DNA of 64,000 nucleotides, taken from NCBI GenBank assembly GCA_041661865.1, contig JBAZTO010000009.1:23505-87504 (forward strand), written 5' to 3'. The stretch is from JBAZTO01 sp041661865 (lineage in GTDB: Bacteria; Planctomycetota; Phycisphaerae; SM23-33). This document shows, one piece after another, positions 27,124-35,300 of this stretch; the first letter of the stretch is position 1, and the number at the start of each line of letters is the position of its first letter. The notes under the pieces were generated by a model that was not told the origin of the DNA, did not search any database, and was given only the letters and a program-made list of their open reading frames with translations. Both the position numbers and the translations under genes were made by a program.

Positions 27124-27645
27124 TCACTTCTGCTCGGGCGATTTCTCGCGGTACTGAATCAGGATGTCATCGATCTTGTTGGGTTTGACGCGGTGATGCA
27201 CGTCGTCGTTGATGGTAATGACCGGGGCCAGTCCGCAGGCGCCGAAGCAGCGGGCCACCTCCAGCGAGAACATGCGGTCCTCGGTGGTCTGGCCCACGTC
27301 GATGCCCAGCTTTTCCTTCATCGCGTCCAGCACGGCCTTGCCGCCGCGAACGTAGCAGGCAGTGCCCAGGCAGACGCGAATGAGGCACTTGCCGCGCGGG
27401 GTGGTGGTGAAGAAGGAGTAAAAGCCCACCACGCCGGCCACCTCGCTGTAGGACTTGTTCAGCGCCAAGGCGATGTGCTTGAGCACGTCCTTGGGCAGGT
27501 AGCCGAAGATGGCCTGGGCCTGCTGGAGCACCGGGATCAGCGCCCCTGGCTTGTCGCGATAGGCGGCCAGGAGTTCCTCCAGCCGCGCCATCAGTTCTTT
27601 TTCGTCGGCCTGGCCACAGGGACAGGGCCTGTTGTCACTGATCAT
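27124..27645 (-). CDS. hydC: HydC (NuoE-like [2Fe-2S] subunit)
   Basis: Thioredoxin-fold [2Fe-2S] protein that pairs with HydB in NAD-linked hydrogenases. It has 173 residues from the ATG at 27645, which follows AAAGGAAAGC. It shows the NuoE plan: an N-terminal helix bundle (LIPVLQQAQAIFGYLPKDVLKHIA), then VVGFYSFF and the four cluster cysteines in CLGTACYVRGG and CFGACGLAP. A short CPCG at the N-terminus is extra. Its stop overlaps the possible GTG start of the hydB fusion (GTGA), pointing to coupled translation. The order hydC-hydB-hydA matches HydABC operons. Confidence 0.92.
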   Translation of the reverse strand: MISDNRPCPCGQADEKELMARLEELLAAYRDKPGALIPVLQQAQAIFGYLPKDVLKHIALALNKSYSEVAGVVGFYSFFTTTPRGKCLIRVCLGTACYVRGGKAVLDAMKEKLGIDVGQTTEDRMFSLEVARCFGACGLAPVITINDDVHHRVKPNKIDDILIQYREKSPEQK

Positions 27646-28012
27646 GATGCTTTCCTTTGTATGGCATGTGTGTCGCGAACTTCGGATGCGCACAACCGTC
27701 CGGAACCGTCGTTCAAGCAAGGCCGTGAACATCGCAGCCGCCGGGCCGACAGGGGAACCACGGCGCCCGACCGCATGTTGTGAATAATTTCACCGCCTCG
27801 GGTATAAGAAGACACCGGCGTCGAAGGCGAATTGGACTCCCCAGGTCCCCGTCGCCTGGACGGGGCCCGCGAAGGTGTACTACCAGTCACTATTTGCCTT
27901 ACGGACAACAACATACGTAACTCTCTCAAAAACTCCAATTACATCGTCAAGTCCCGGCCGCAACTGCACCTTTGTTTAATACGGCCCAGGCCGGGCGGAC
28001 CGCCAATGTTCG
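27646..28012 (-). other. 367-base gap upstream of hydC
   Basis: No credible gene. The part nearest nfnB is less GC-rich (about 27880-27990) and may contain the hydC promoter read on the minus strand, but no pair of boxes is good enough to mark. If so, the hydrogenase genes can be expressed apart from nfnAB. Confidence 0.4.
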
Positions 28013-29434
28013 TTATTTCTTCTCGCGAAGGTATCGGTCGATCGCCGCCGCGGCGCTCTTGCCGTCGCCCATGGCCAGGATGACGGTGGCGGCCCCGCGA
28101 ACAATGTCGCCACCGGCAAAGACGCCGGGGATGTCGGTCATTCCGCTCTCGTTGATCGTGATGTAGCCCCACTTGTTGAGCTTGAGCCCTTCGGTGGACT
28201 GCGTCAGCAAGGGGTTGGCGTTGGTGCCGATGGCCACCACGACCGTGTCGCAGGGGATCTCGTAGTTGGAGCCCTCGATGGGGCGGACCTTTCGCCGGCC
28301 GTCGGGGCCCGGCTCGGTCAGTTCCATCCGCACGCATTCCATCGCGCGGACCCAGCGGTTCTCGTCGCCCAGAACGCGGACCGGCGCCACCAGCAGGTGG
28401 AACTCGATGCCCTCTTCCTTGGCGTGGTGGATTTCCTCGACGCGCGCGGGCATCTCCGCCTCGCCGCGGCGATAGACGATCATCGCGTGCTCAGCGCCCA
28501 TGCGCTTGGCCGTGCGGACGCCGTCCATGGCGGTGTTGCCCCCGCCGACAACGGCCACCGCCTTGCCGCGATAGATCGGGGTATCGACCTCGGGGAAGCG
28601 GTAGGCGCCCATCAGGTTGGCGCGGGTCAGGTATTCGTTGGCCGAGTAGACGCCCTTGAGGTTCTCGCCCGGGACGTTCATGAACTGCGGCAGCCCCGCC
28701 CCGACGGCCAGGAAGACGGCGTCGTAGCCCTCGTCCTTCATCAACTCCTGGACGGTATAGGTCTTGCCGATGATGATGTTGCAGCGGATCTCCACGCCGG
28801 ATCGGCGGAGGCGGTCCACTTCGGCATCGACGATGGCCTTGGGAAGGCGGAACTCCGGAATGCCGTAGACCAGCACCCCGCCAGGCCGATGAAACGCCTC
28901 GAAAACCGTCACCTTGTGGCCCATGCGCGCAAGCTGCCCCGCCGCCGTCAGACCCGCCGGGCCCGACCCGACCACCGCGACCTTGAAGCCCGTCGGCGCG
29001 ATCGCGACCTGCGTCTCGCCCGCTTCCCGGTGCTTGCGGTACCAGTCGGCCACGAAACGCTCGACGTGACCCACGGCCACCGCCTGGCCGTTCTTGGCGC
29101 GGACGCACTTGCCCTCGCACTGAACTTCCTGCGGACAGACCCGCCCAGCCAACGCCGGAAGATCGTTGTCCACGTAGACCAGCTTGGCCGCCTCGGCGAA
29201 GTTGCCTTCAGCCACCAGGCCCAGGAATTCGGGAATGTTCACGCCCACCGGGCAGCCGGCCACGCAGGGGCGGTTCTTGCACTGGAGGCATCGCCTGGCC
29301 TCGGCGATGGCCATCTGCTCCTCGAAACCCAGGTTGACCTCGTTGAAGTCCTTGTTGCGGACCTGGGCGTCGCGCTGCGGCATCGCCTGACGAGGTATGG
29401 CCATTCTCTCTTTGACGGTCAACTTGTCTGACAT
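28013..29434 (-). CDS. nfnB: NfnB-like / GltD-like NADPH flavoprotein subunit
   Basis: Large subunit of an NADH-dependent ferredoxin:NADP+ oxidoreductase, also annotated as glutamate synthase small chain homologue. The 473 residues hold an N-terminal two-cluster Fe-S domain (CLQCKNRPCVAGCPVGV, CPQEVQCEGKC), a first Rossmann site VVGSGPAGLTAAGQLARMG (about 158), the RPGGVLVYGIPEFRLPK loop, a second site VVGGGNTAMDGVRTAKRMG (about 295) and GGDIVRGAATVILAMGDG near the end. Start chosen at the ATG 29434; the upstream TTG at 29461 is weaker. nfnA lies upstream on the same strand with a repeat in the 162-base gap. A GltD role with a distant GltB is possible, but the nfnA partner argues for Nfn. Confidence 0.87.
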   Translation of the reverse strand: MSDKLTVKERMAIPRQAMPQRDAQVRNKDFNEVNLGFEEQMAIAEARRCLQCKNRPCVAGCPVGVNIPEFLGLVAEGNFAEAAKLVYVDNDLPALAGRVCPQEVQCEGKCVRAKNGQAVAVGHVERFVADWYRKHREAGETQVAIAPTGFKVAVVGSGPAGLTAAGQLARMGHKVTVFEAFHRPGGVLVYGIPEFRLPKAIVDAEVDRLRRSGVEIRCNIIIGKTYTVQELMKDEGYDAVFLAVGAGLPQFMNVPGENLKGVYSANEYLTRANLMGAYRFPEVDTPIYRGKAVAVVGGGNTAMDGVRTAKRMGAEHAMIVYRRGEAEMPARVEEIHHAKEEGIEFHLLVAPVRVLGDENRWVRAMECVRMELTEPGPDGRRKVRPIEGSNYEIPCDTVVVAIGTNANPLLTQSTEGLKLNKWGYITINESGMTDIPGVFAGGDIVRGAATVILAMGDGKSAAAAIDRYLREKK

Positions 29435-29461
29435 CAGTGGCTCGCTGTCATCATCTTTCAA

Positions 29462-29594
29462 GAAATCACAAAGTTCACCAAGGCCACAAAGATCACGGAG
29501 AAAAACTGCAGACGACCACAGAATCTCTTTTTGCTCAACTCGTTGCGTCCTTGGTGCTCTTGGTGTCCTTCGTGGTCTTCGTGATTGTTTCTCT
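29462..29594. repeat. CACAAAG-type repeat pair (family C)
   Basis: AATCACAAAGTTCACCAAGG and CACAAAGATCACGG near 29465-29500 face complementary words (CTTGGTGTCCTTCGTGG, CTTCGTGATTG) near 29555-29588. This loose inverted repeat fills the gap between nfnA and nfnB. It resembles 164-285 and 36716-36830. Confidence 0.55.
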
Positions 29595-29596
29595 CG

Positions 29597-30430
29597 CTAC
29601 TTCGCCGCCAGTTTGCACTGGTCCAAGGCGTGGCGTTCGTGCGTGCGATAGGTGGCCAGGCGGTCGGTCAGCTCGTCGAAGTCCACCAGGTGGCCGTCGA
29701 ACTCCGGCCCGTCCACGCAGGCGAACTGCGTCTTGCCGCCCACCGACACGCGGCAGCCGCCGCACATGCCCGTCCCGTCGATCATGATCGGGTTGAGGCT
29801 GACGATCGTCGGCACGCCGGCGGTCTTGGTGACGTTGCAGACCGCCTTCATCATCGGCACGGGCCCGACGGCATAGACCACGCCCACGGGCGGATTGGCC
29901 CCGGCCAGCAGGTCCTTCAGTGCGTCGGTCACAAAGCCCTTGCGGCCGTAGCTGCCGTCGTCGGTGGTCACCTGCACGTCGGCGCCCAGCGACTTCATAG
30001 CCTCTTCGAGAATCACCAGCTCCCGCGTCCGCCCGCCGATGATGGCCGTCACCTTCGTGCCCGCCTCGGCCAGCGCCTTGGCGATGGGGTACACCACCGC
30101 GGTGCCCACGCCGCCGCCCACGCAGACGGCATGCTTGCAGTCGACCAGGTGCGTCGCCTTGCCCAGCGGCCCGACGATGTCGCGGATCTCCTGCCCGACG
30201 CTCAGCGCCGCCAGCATAGTGGTGCTCTTGCCGATCCGCTGGATGACCAGGCTGATGGTGCCCTTGGCTGCATCGCAGTCGGCGATGGTCAGTGGGATTC
30301 GCTCAGCCCCGTCAGCCAGGCGAACAATCACGAACTGCCCAGGCTTGCGGATTTGGGCAATGCGATCGGCTTGCACGTCCAGGCGGACAACATTTTCACT
30401 CAGGGCTGTTCGCCCAACTACGCGATGCAC
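29597..30430 (-). CDS. nfnA: NfnA-like ferredoxin-NADP reductase subunit
   Basis: Small subunit partner of NfnB, carrying FAD and a [2Fe-2S] cluster. The 277 residues show an FNR-like beta barrel (KPGQFVIVRLADGAERIPLTI, FAD-binding), a nucleotide domain (CVGGGVGTAVVYPIAKAL, about 101) and the C-terminal cluster motif GTGMCGGCRVSVGGKTQFACVDGPEFDGH of the SudB/NfnA family. The start is GTG, 5 bases after GAGGT. Next on the same strand comes nfnB. Together they should exchange electrons among NADH, NADPH and ferredoxin in the cytoplasm. Confidence 0.9.
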   Translation of the reverse strand: MHRVVGRTALSENVVRLDVQADRIAQIRKPGQFVIVRLADGAERIPLTIADCDAAKGTISLVIQRIGKSTTMLAALSVGQEIRDIVGPLGKATHLVDCKHAVCVGGGVGTAVVYPIAKALAEAGTKVTAIIGGRTRELVILEEAMKSLGADVQVTTDDGSYGRKGFVTDALKDLLAGANPPVGVVYAVGPVPMMKAVCNVTKTAGVPTIVSLNPIMIDGTGMCGGCRVSVGGKTQFACVDGPEFDGHLVDFDELTDRLATYRTHERHALDQCKLAAK

Positions 30431-30872
30431 CGTCTACCTCGCAGTCTTTGAACCCGTCTTACAACCGCACTTGGCCCGGCGATCGGCCCTTGCTGCCGCT
30501 GGAGCGGCCTCCAAAGCCACCGCCACGACACTTTCCCGGGGGCCTTCGGGCAAGGACTCCGTCAAAACCTGCATAATATCCTTGAAATGCCTTGCTTAGG
30601 CGCGGTTGTGAAAACTATCACATCTTCGGCGTCCACAAATACATAATCTTAATTCAAGGGATCACCTGAAAGTATACAACTGCGGCGGCGAGGACTCCAA
30701 TGAAAAACACCGCCAAATATCTTCCGTGGCCGAACCTTGCACGACCGGCCGGTTGGTGGTCCAATGGGCAACACTCCGTGTGGGCGAGTTGTCAGGCGTA
30801 AAGGCCACAGGCGAGGCGCCTGTGGTGCGACTCTCCCCTCGTGGGCGAGTTACCCGTATAAAGGATACGAAC
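30431..30872. other. 442-base divergent region between nfnA and xylB
   Basis: No gene seen. It contains a perfect hairpin, CCACAGGCG-ag-GCGCCTGTGG-like, near 30802-30825, close to the xylB start, and an AT-richer stretch around 30600-30720 that could hold divergent promoters. I mark no specific boxes. Confidence 0.4.
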
Positions 30873-32411
30873 ATGGCTTACTATCTTGGCATTGATATCG
30901 GCACGTCGGGGACCAAGGCGTTGCTGATGGACGAGAAGGCTGCGGTCCTGGCCACCGCGACGGCCGGGCATGCGATTTCGGCCCCCAGGCCGCTCTGGAG
31001 CGAACAGAACCCCGACGACTGGTGGAATGCGACCGTTGCCGCCGTGCGGCAGGTCATTGCCAAGGCCGGTATCGACGGCAAGCAGGTGCGATCGGTCGGC
31101 CTCAGCGGCCAGATGCACGGTCTGGTCATTACCGACGGCGCGGGCAAGCCGCTGCGCCCCAGCATCATCTGGAACGACCAGCGCACGGCGGAGGAAGCCG
31201 CCCTCATCGAACGCACCGTCGGCGGCAAGGCCAGGCTCATCGCCCTGTCCGGCAACGTGGCCATGACGTCCTTCACGCTGACCAAGCTGCTGTGGGTCCG
31301 CCGCCACGAAAAGCGGACCTACGACCGCATTCGCCACCTGTTGCTGCCCAAGGACTACATCCGCCTGCGGCTGACGGGCGAGTACGTCGGCGACGTCTCG
31401 GACATGTCCGGCACGCTGATGCTCGACCCGCGGAAGCGCGACTGGTCCTCGGCCATCTGCTCGAAGTTCCAGATCGACCGCGACATTCTGCCGCCGGTGG
31501 TGGAGAGCCACGAAGTCAGCGGCAAGGTGACCTCCGGCGTGGCGGAGTTGCTGGGCATCGCGGCGGGCGCGGCGGTGGTGGGCGGCGCGGGCGATCAGCC
31601 GGCCGGGGCCGTGGGCAACGGCGTCGTGGTTGATGGCCTGACCAGCGCGACCCTGGGCACCAGCGGCGTGGTGTACGTGCATTCCAGGGATTACCGCACC
31701 GACCCCCAGGGCCGGGTGCAGACCTTCTGCTCCGCCGTTGCGGGCGAATACTGCATGTTCGGCTGCATCCTGGCCGCCGGCGGCAGCCTGCAATGGTATC
31801 GCAACGTGCTGGGGCAATCCGCCGTCCAGGAGGCCCAGCGGAGCGGCGCCGACCCCTACGAAATATTGACCGCCCAGGCCGCCTCCGCGCCAGCCGGCTG
31901 CGAGGGCCTGTTCTTCCTGCCTTACCTCACCGGCGAGCGGACGCCGCACGCCGACCCCTTCGCCCGCGCCTGCTGGATCGGCATGCACAGCCGCACCACG
32001 GCGGCCGAGCTGGTCCGGTCGGTGATGGAAGGCGCGACCTTCGCCATGAACGACGCGGTCACGATTCTCCGCGACCGCGGGCTCAAAATTCGCCAGGTTC
32101 GGCTCTCGGGCGGCGGGGCGCGGAGTGCCTTCTGGCGGCAGCTCCAGGCCGACATTTACGGCACCGCCTGCGCGACGATCAACACCGAAGAAGGCCCGGC
32201 CTACGGGGCGGCCCTGCTGGCCTCGGTGGGCGCCGGGGCGTTCAAGGACATTCGCGAGGCCTGCCGCACGGGCATCTCGCTGACAGCCAGCATCAAGCCC
32301 GCCGCCAGGATGGCGCGACGATACGCCCAGTTGTACGCCCAGTACCGCCGGCTCTACCCGGCCTTGAAGGAACAGTTCGCGGCAATAACTCGACTTGGGA
32401 ACCATACATGA
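30873..32411 (+). CDS. xylB: Xylulokinase
   Basis: FGGY-family sugar kinase that phosphorylates D-xylulose to xylulose 5-phosphate. From the ATG at 30873 (AAGGATACG upstream) it has 512 residues. Motifs are LGIDIGTSGTKALL, LSGQMHGLV, IIWNDQRT, GGAGDQPAGAVGNG with the catalytic Asp (about 240), GTSGVVYV and FLPYLTGERTPHADP. The LSGQMHG and GERTPH signatures favour xylulokinase over glycerol or gluconate kinases. It has no xylA or transporter beside it. The stop codon lies in the first bases of an inverted-repeat element (32410-32527), so insertion may have redefined the C-terminus. Confidence 0.92.
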   Translation: MAYYLGIDIGTSGTKALLMDEKAAVLATATAGHAISAPRPLWSEQNPDDWWNATVAAVRQVIAKAGIDGKQVRSVGLSGQMHGLVITDGAGKPLRPSIIWNDQRTAEEAALIERTVGGKARLIALSGNVAMTSFTLTKLLWVRRHEKRTYDRIRHLLLPKDYIRLRLTGEYVGDVSDMSGTLMLDPRKRDWSSAICSKFQIDRDILPPVVESHEVSGKVTSGVAELLGIAAGAAVVGGAGDQPAGAVGNGVVVDGLTSATLGTSGVVYVHSRDYRTDPQGRVQTFCSAVAGEYCMFGCILAAGGSLQWYRNVLGQSAVQEAQRSGADPYEILTAQAASAPAGCEGLFFLPYLTGERTPHADPFARACWIGMHSRTTAAELVRSVMEGATFAMNDAVTILRDRGLKIRQVRLSGGGARSAFWRQLQADIYGTACATINTEEGPAYGAALLASVGAGAFKDIREACRTGISLTASIKPAARMARRYAQLYAQYRRLYPALKEQFAAITRLGNHT

Positions 32412-32527
32412 CTAGAAGTGGTTTCATAACGGGTTTTGACAATACGTCTGATTTGTAACAATCTGTTAAATAGCGAGTTAACAAGTCGCATTTTGCCATT
32501 TTGGCAGTTATGGAACCAGTTCTAGTC
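32410..32527. mobile_element. 118-bp element with 21-base inverted ends
   Basis: The left end GACTAGAAGTGGTTTCATAA and the right end, read on the other strand as GACTAGAACTGGTTCCATAA, differ at two positions. The roughly 76-base interior is AT-rich and includes TGCCATTTTGGCA and a TTGACA that could be a -35 box for the next genes. No transposase is linked. It marks the left border of the low-GC segment 32412-34143. Confidence 0.6.
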
Positions 32528-32627
32528 TGTTGAACGGGCGAACTCCTTGTCAACTGTTGATGATGTGGCTACAAAAATTCTGCAAAAAATGTGGAAACAG
32601 GACTTTCTTGTAGCTACATTTAAAGCG

Positions 32628-32804
32628 ATGGGAAGACCGAGGAAACTGCCAGAAGAAAAGCGAGTCAAACCGTTGCGTATTCGATTGACGGACGAGGAGC
32701 GAGCCTTTATTAATGACGCCGCACATACGTTTAGTCTGGATGCTTCGGCTTGGGCGCGTTCATTGCTGCTGCGAGAGGCACGCAATGCGGTGAATCGACG
32801 CTAA
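32628..32804 (+). CDS. Small ribbon-helix-helix-like protein
   Basis: A 58-residue basic protein: GRPRKLPEEK-type N-terminus, then KPLRIRLTDEERAFINDAA and DASAWARSLLLREARNA. This pattern (a basic strand followed by two helices) is common in small RHH DNA-binding proteins such as MobC-like or antitoxin-like regulators. An 81-base in-frame upstream extension from a TTG is possible, but the ATG begins at the conserved-looking GRPRK. It is the first gene of a low-GC cassette, 44 bases before the protease gene, and may regulate it. Confidence 0.6.
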   Translation: MGRPRKLPEEKRVKPLRIRLTDEERAFINDAAHTFSLDASAWARSLLLREARNAVNRR

Positions 32805-32848
32805 AGAGAACGACTGTTTGAAACCGATAGCTTATGGGCGGGGATTAA

Positions 32849-33742
32849 ATGGGTCAATCTATACCGACGAACGCAGATGAGTTCATCGAACAGCAGTTGG
32901 ATATTCGAATTGCCGCCATCCAAACGGCTATGCAGGCGGACTGTATCGCACTCTCGGGCCCCCTATTCAATGGTGTTGATGATCTACTCCGCGAAGAAGT
33001 AGAAGGACTGAAGAAGCGAGGGAAGAAGCAGAAGCAGAAGTTAGTCGTGATATTGACCACCCCTGGCGGTTCGGTGGAGGTTACGCAGCGTATCGCTGAG
33101 ACGCTACGGCAACATTATGAGACGATAGACTTTATTGTTCCGAATTCAGCCTTCTCTGCCGGAACTGTCTTGGTAATGTCCGGCGACGCTATCCACATGG
33201 ATTACTACTCGCGCCTTGGCCCTATCGACCCGCAGGTGTTGAACAAGGATGGGAAGTGGGTTCCAGCGCTCGGCTACTTGGAGAAATATAAGAGCTTGGT
33301 TGGCAAAGCTGAAAAAGGGTTGTTGACGCCCGCAGAAGCTCAACTCTTGGTCGATGGTTTTGACCAAGCGGAGCTTTATCAGTATGAGCAAGCACGCGAC
33401 CTGTCGGTAGCGCTGCTGAAGGAGTGGCTAGTCAAGTACAAGTTCAAAGACTGGACGTTGACAGAAACACGGAAGATGACTGTCACTCAAGCGATGAAGG
33501 AACAGCGGGCCGAAGAGATTGCCCGGCAACTTAATGAGACGGAGCGATGGCACACTCATGGCCGTGGGATCTCGCGGAAGGTTCTTGAGACAGACCTGAA
33601 CCTTCGCGTCAATGATCTGGAAGCAGACGCCGCATTACACAGGAAGATAAGAAACTATCACGCACTGTTGGCAGATTACATGGTAAAGCGTCGTACCAGA
33701 GGCGTAATACATCGCCAGGCCGCTTACCAGCCATTCATGTAA
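32849..33742 (+). CDS. ClpP/SDH-fold serine protease-like protein
   Basis: A 297-residue protein of the Clp-crotonase superfamily, closest in pattern to the SDH serine proteinase group. It has LVVILTTPGGSVEVTQRIAETL, FIVPNSAFSAGTVLVMSGD with the likely nucleophile Ser 103, and the trademark YSRLGPIDPQV. The C-terminal third (about 190-297) is helical with a conserved-looking TVTQAMKEQ/WHTHGRGISRKVL region. There is no signal peptide or membrane helix, so it is probably cytosolic. GC content is clearly lower than in the core genes around it, suggesting transfer. It is followed 16 bases later by a small unknown gene. The biological role is unknown. Confidence 0.8.
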   Translation: MGQSIPTNADEFIEQQLDIRIAAIQTAMQADCIALSGPLFNGVDDLLREEVEGLKKRGKKQKQKLVVILTTPGGSVEVTQRIAETLRQHYETIDFIVPNSAFSAGTVLVMSGDAIHMDYYSRLGPIDPQVLNKDGKWVPALGYLEKYKSLVGKAEKGLLTPAEAQLLVDGFDQAELYQYEQARDLSVALLKEWLVKYKFKDWTLTETRKMTVTQAMKEQRAEEIARQLNETERWHTHGRGISRKVLETDLNLRVNDLEADAALHRKIRNYHALLADYMVKRRTRGVIHRQAAYQPFM

Positions 33743-33758
33743 GATTGGAAGAGAAACG

Positions 33759-33992
33759 ATGACCACCAGAACCACCAGATTGGACATGGCGGAAATCTTG
33801 AAGAAGAACCCTCAGGTGGACGAGGAGACTTTGCGTCTTTATAGAGACATGTTAGTGATGCTTCGGAAGAATCGCGTTTCCCGTAAGCAGTACGACCTTG
33901 CTTCACCAGCGGACGCGGTACGTATTGTCACGGGAGAACAGGATTTGATCGATTCACGAACGATCGACCTCAGTTTCATGAATTCACGGTGA
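33759..33992 (+). CDS. Small unknown protein of the low-GC cassette
   Basis: I do not recognise this 77-residue protein. It is charged and mostly helical (MAEILKKNPQVDEETLRLYRDMLVMLRK), with a Ser/Asp-rich second half. A GGAAGAG stretch precedes the ATG. Its position 16 bases behind the protease gene suggests co-expression and perhaps a partner role. A hairpin follows its stop. Confidence 0.6.
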   Translation: MTTRTTRLDMAEILKKNPQVDEETLRLYRDMLVMLRKNRVSRKQYDLASPADAVRIVTGEQDLIDSRTIDLSFMNSR

Positions 33993-34003
33993 GCGTCAAT
34001 GGG

Positions 34004-34027
34004 GCTCCTGATTGTCTTTTCAGGAGC
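34004..34027 (+). terminator. Hairpin ending the low-GC cassette
   Basis: GCTCCTGA and TCAGGAGC form an 8-base perfect stem with an 8-base T-rich loop, 11 bases after the last cassette gene. There is no T-run after the stem, so this is a moderate call. Confidence 0.5.
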
Positions 34028-34143
34028 ATAGCTGCGCCCTCCCGTGTTTTATTGCCGTTCACACCTCGCGGACTCTTCAGTATCAGCGATTGTAGATATC
34101 TTCGAGGAGACTCACTCATTCTATATCTGATACCGGCCGAGAA

Positions 34144-35031
34144 ATGCAGGCTTTACATCAAATCCGGCAGTTGCTCACCCAGCACGAGCTGGCCCCGCAG
34201 AAGCAGTACGGCCAGTGTTTCCTGATTGACCTGAACCTGATGGGCAAGCTGCTGGAGCTGGCCGATGTGCGGGGCGACTCGAACGTGCTGGAGGTCGGGC
34301 CGGGCACCGGCTCGCTGACCGAAGAACTGCTGTCCCGCGCGGGCAAGGTGGTGGCCGTCGAGATCGACCGCGGCCTGCACCGGCTGCTCAGCGAGACCCT
34401 CGGCGATCGGCCCGGCCTGAGCCTCATTCACGGCGACGTGCTGGCCGGCAAGCACGCGATCTCGCCGGAAGTTGTCGCCGCCCTGGGAACCGGGCCCGCG
34501 CAACTGGTCTCGAATCTCCCTTACAGCATCGCCACGCCGCTGATCGCCCAGTGCCTCATCGACACCTGGGGCGCCCTGCGAAAGGGCGGCGTGCGGTTCG
34601 AGCGGCTGACCTTCACCGTCCAGCGCGAAGTCTGCGACCGCCTGGCCGCCTCGGTGGACTCCGCCGACTACGGCCCGGTCAGCATCCTGGTTACCCTGCT
34701 GGGGAAAATGCGCCTGGGGCCCGTCCTGCCGCGCGAGGCGTTCTGGCCCAGCCCCAGCGTCACCAGCCGCATGGCCAGGATCGACATCGATCCCGATCTG
34801 GCGGGCAAAGTTGACGATGTCGATGCCCTGGTGGGCGTCCTTTCCGCCGCCTTTGGCCAGCGACGAAAGCAACTCGGCGCCATTGCCCGCCGCGAGGAAA
34901 GCCCCTTCCCGCCGGGAGTTTTCTCGCAGGCGCTGGCCACCGTCGGCATCGATCCGCAGCTTCGGGCCCAGGCCGTCACGCCCGAGCAGTTCCGCCTGCT
35001 GGCCAACGCGCTGGCGAAGACAGTGATATAG
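34144..35031 (+). CDS. rsmA: 16S rRNA adenine dimethyltransferase (KsgA/RsmA)
   Basis: Dimethylates the two adjacent adenines near the 3' end of 16S rRNA. The 295 residues include QKQYGQCFLID (the family has QNFL), the SAM loop VLEVGPGTGSLTEELL (about 48-63), VEIDRG, GDVL and the catalytic NLPYSIATPL (about 124). Then come RLAASVDSADYGPVSIL and the C-terminal small domain with AFGQRRKQL. The start follows GATACCGGCCGAGAA, with only a weak ribosome site. It returns to the core base composition after the low-GC cassette. Confidence 0.93.
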   Translation: MQALHQIRQLLTQHELAPQKQYGQCFLIDLNLMGKLLELADVRGDSNVLEVGPGTGSLTEELLSRAGKVVAVEIDRGLHRLLSETLGDRPGLSLIHGDVLAGKHAISPEVVAALGTGPAQLVSNLPYSIATPLIAQCLIDTWGALRKGGVRFERLTFTVQREVCDRLAASVDSADYGPVSILVTLLGKMRLGPVLPREAFWPSPSVTSRMARIDIDPDLAGKVDDVDALVGVLSAAFGQRRKQLGAIARREESPFPPGVFSQALATVGIDPQLRAQAVTPEQFRLLANALAKTVI

Positions 35032-35066
35032 TGCTTTGTGACATATCATATGATGGGCGCCACGGC

Positions 35067-35124
35067 TGCGTCGTGTGCAGCCGTGCATAGCGACGACACT
35101 GCTGCAAACACCGCAGCAGTGGCA
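35067..35124. repeat. Family E hairpins
   Basis: CCACGGCTGC/GCAGCCGTG and, just after, CACTGCTGC/GCAGCAGTG form two consecutive stems separated by similar spacers, with GGCGCCACGG and GTGGCACCC borders. It is the best copy of the family seen at 11966 and 21985. The gap 35032-35300 has no gene. Confidence 0.65.
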
Positions 35125-35300
35125 CCCGATCCATCGTTTGACGTGTAACTTCGCGATCTCTTCTCTTCCTCAGCTTTCTCTGATGTCTCAGTGGCCGGCC
35201 TGTCCCATCCTCAAGCAGGCCACATCCTCAAGCAGGCCCTTGCCAGAGGCTGGCGCATAAACTAAAGTGTGATCAGAAGAGACCAGTGAAGGGCGAAGGT

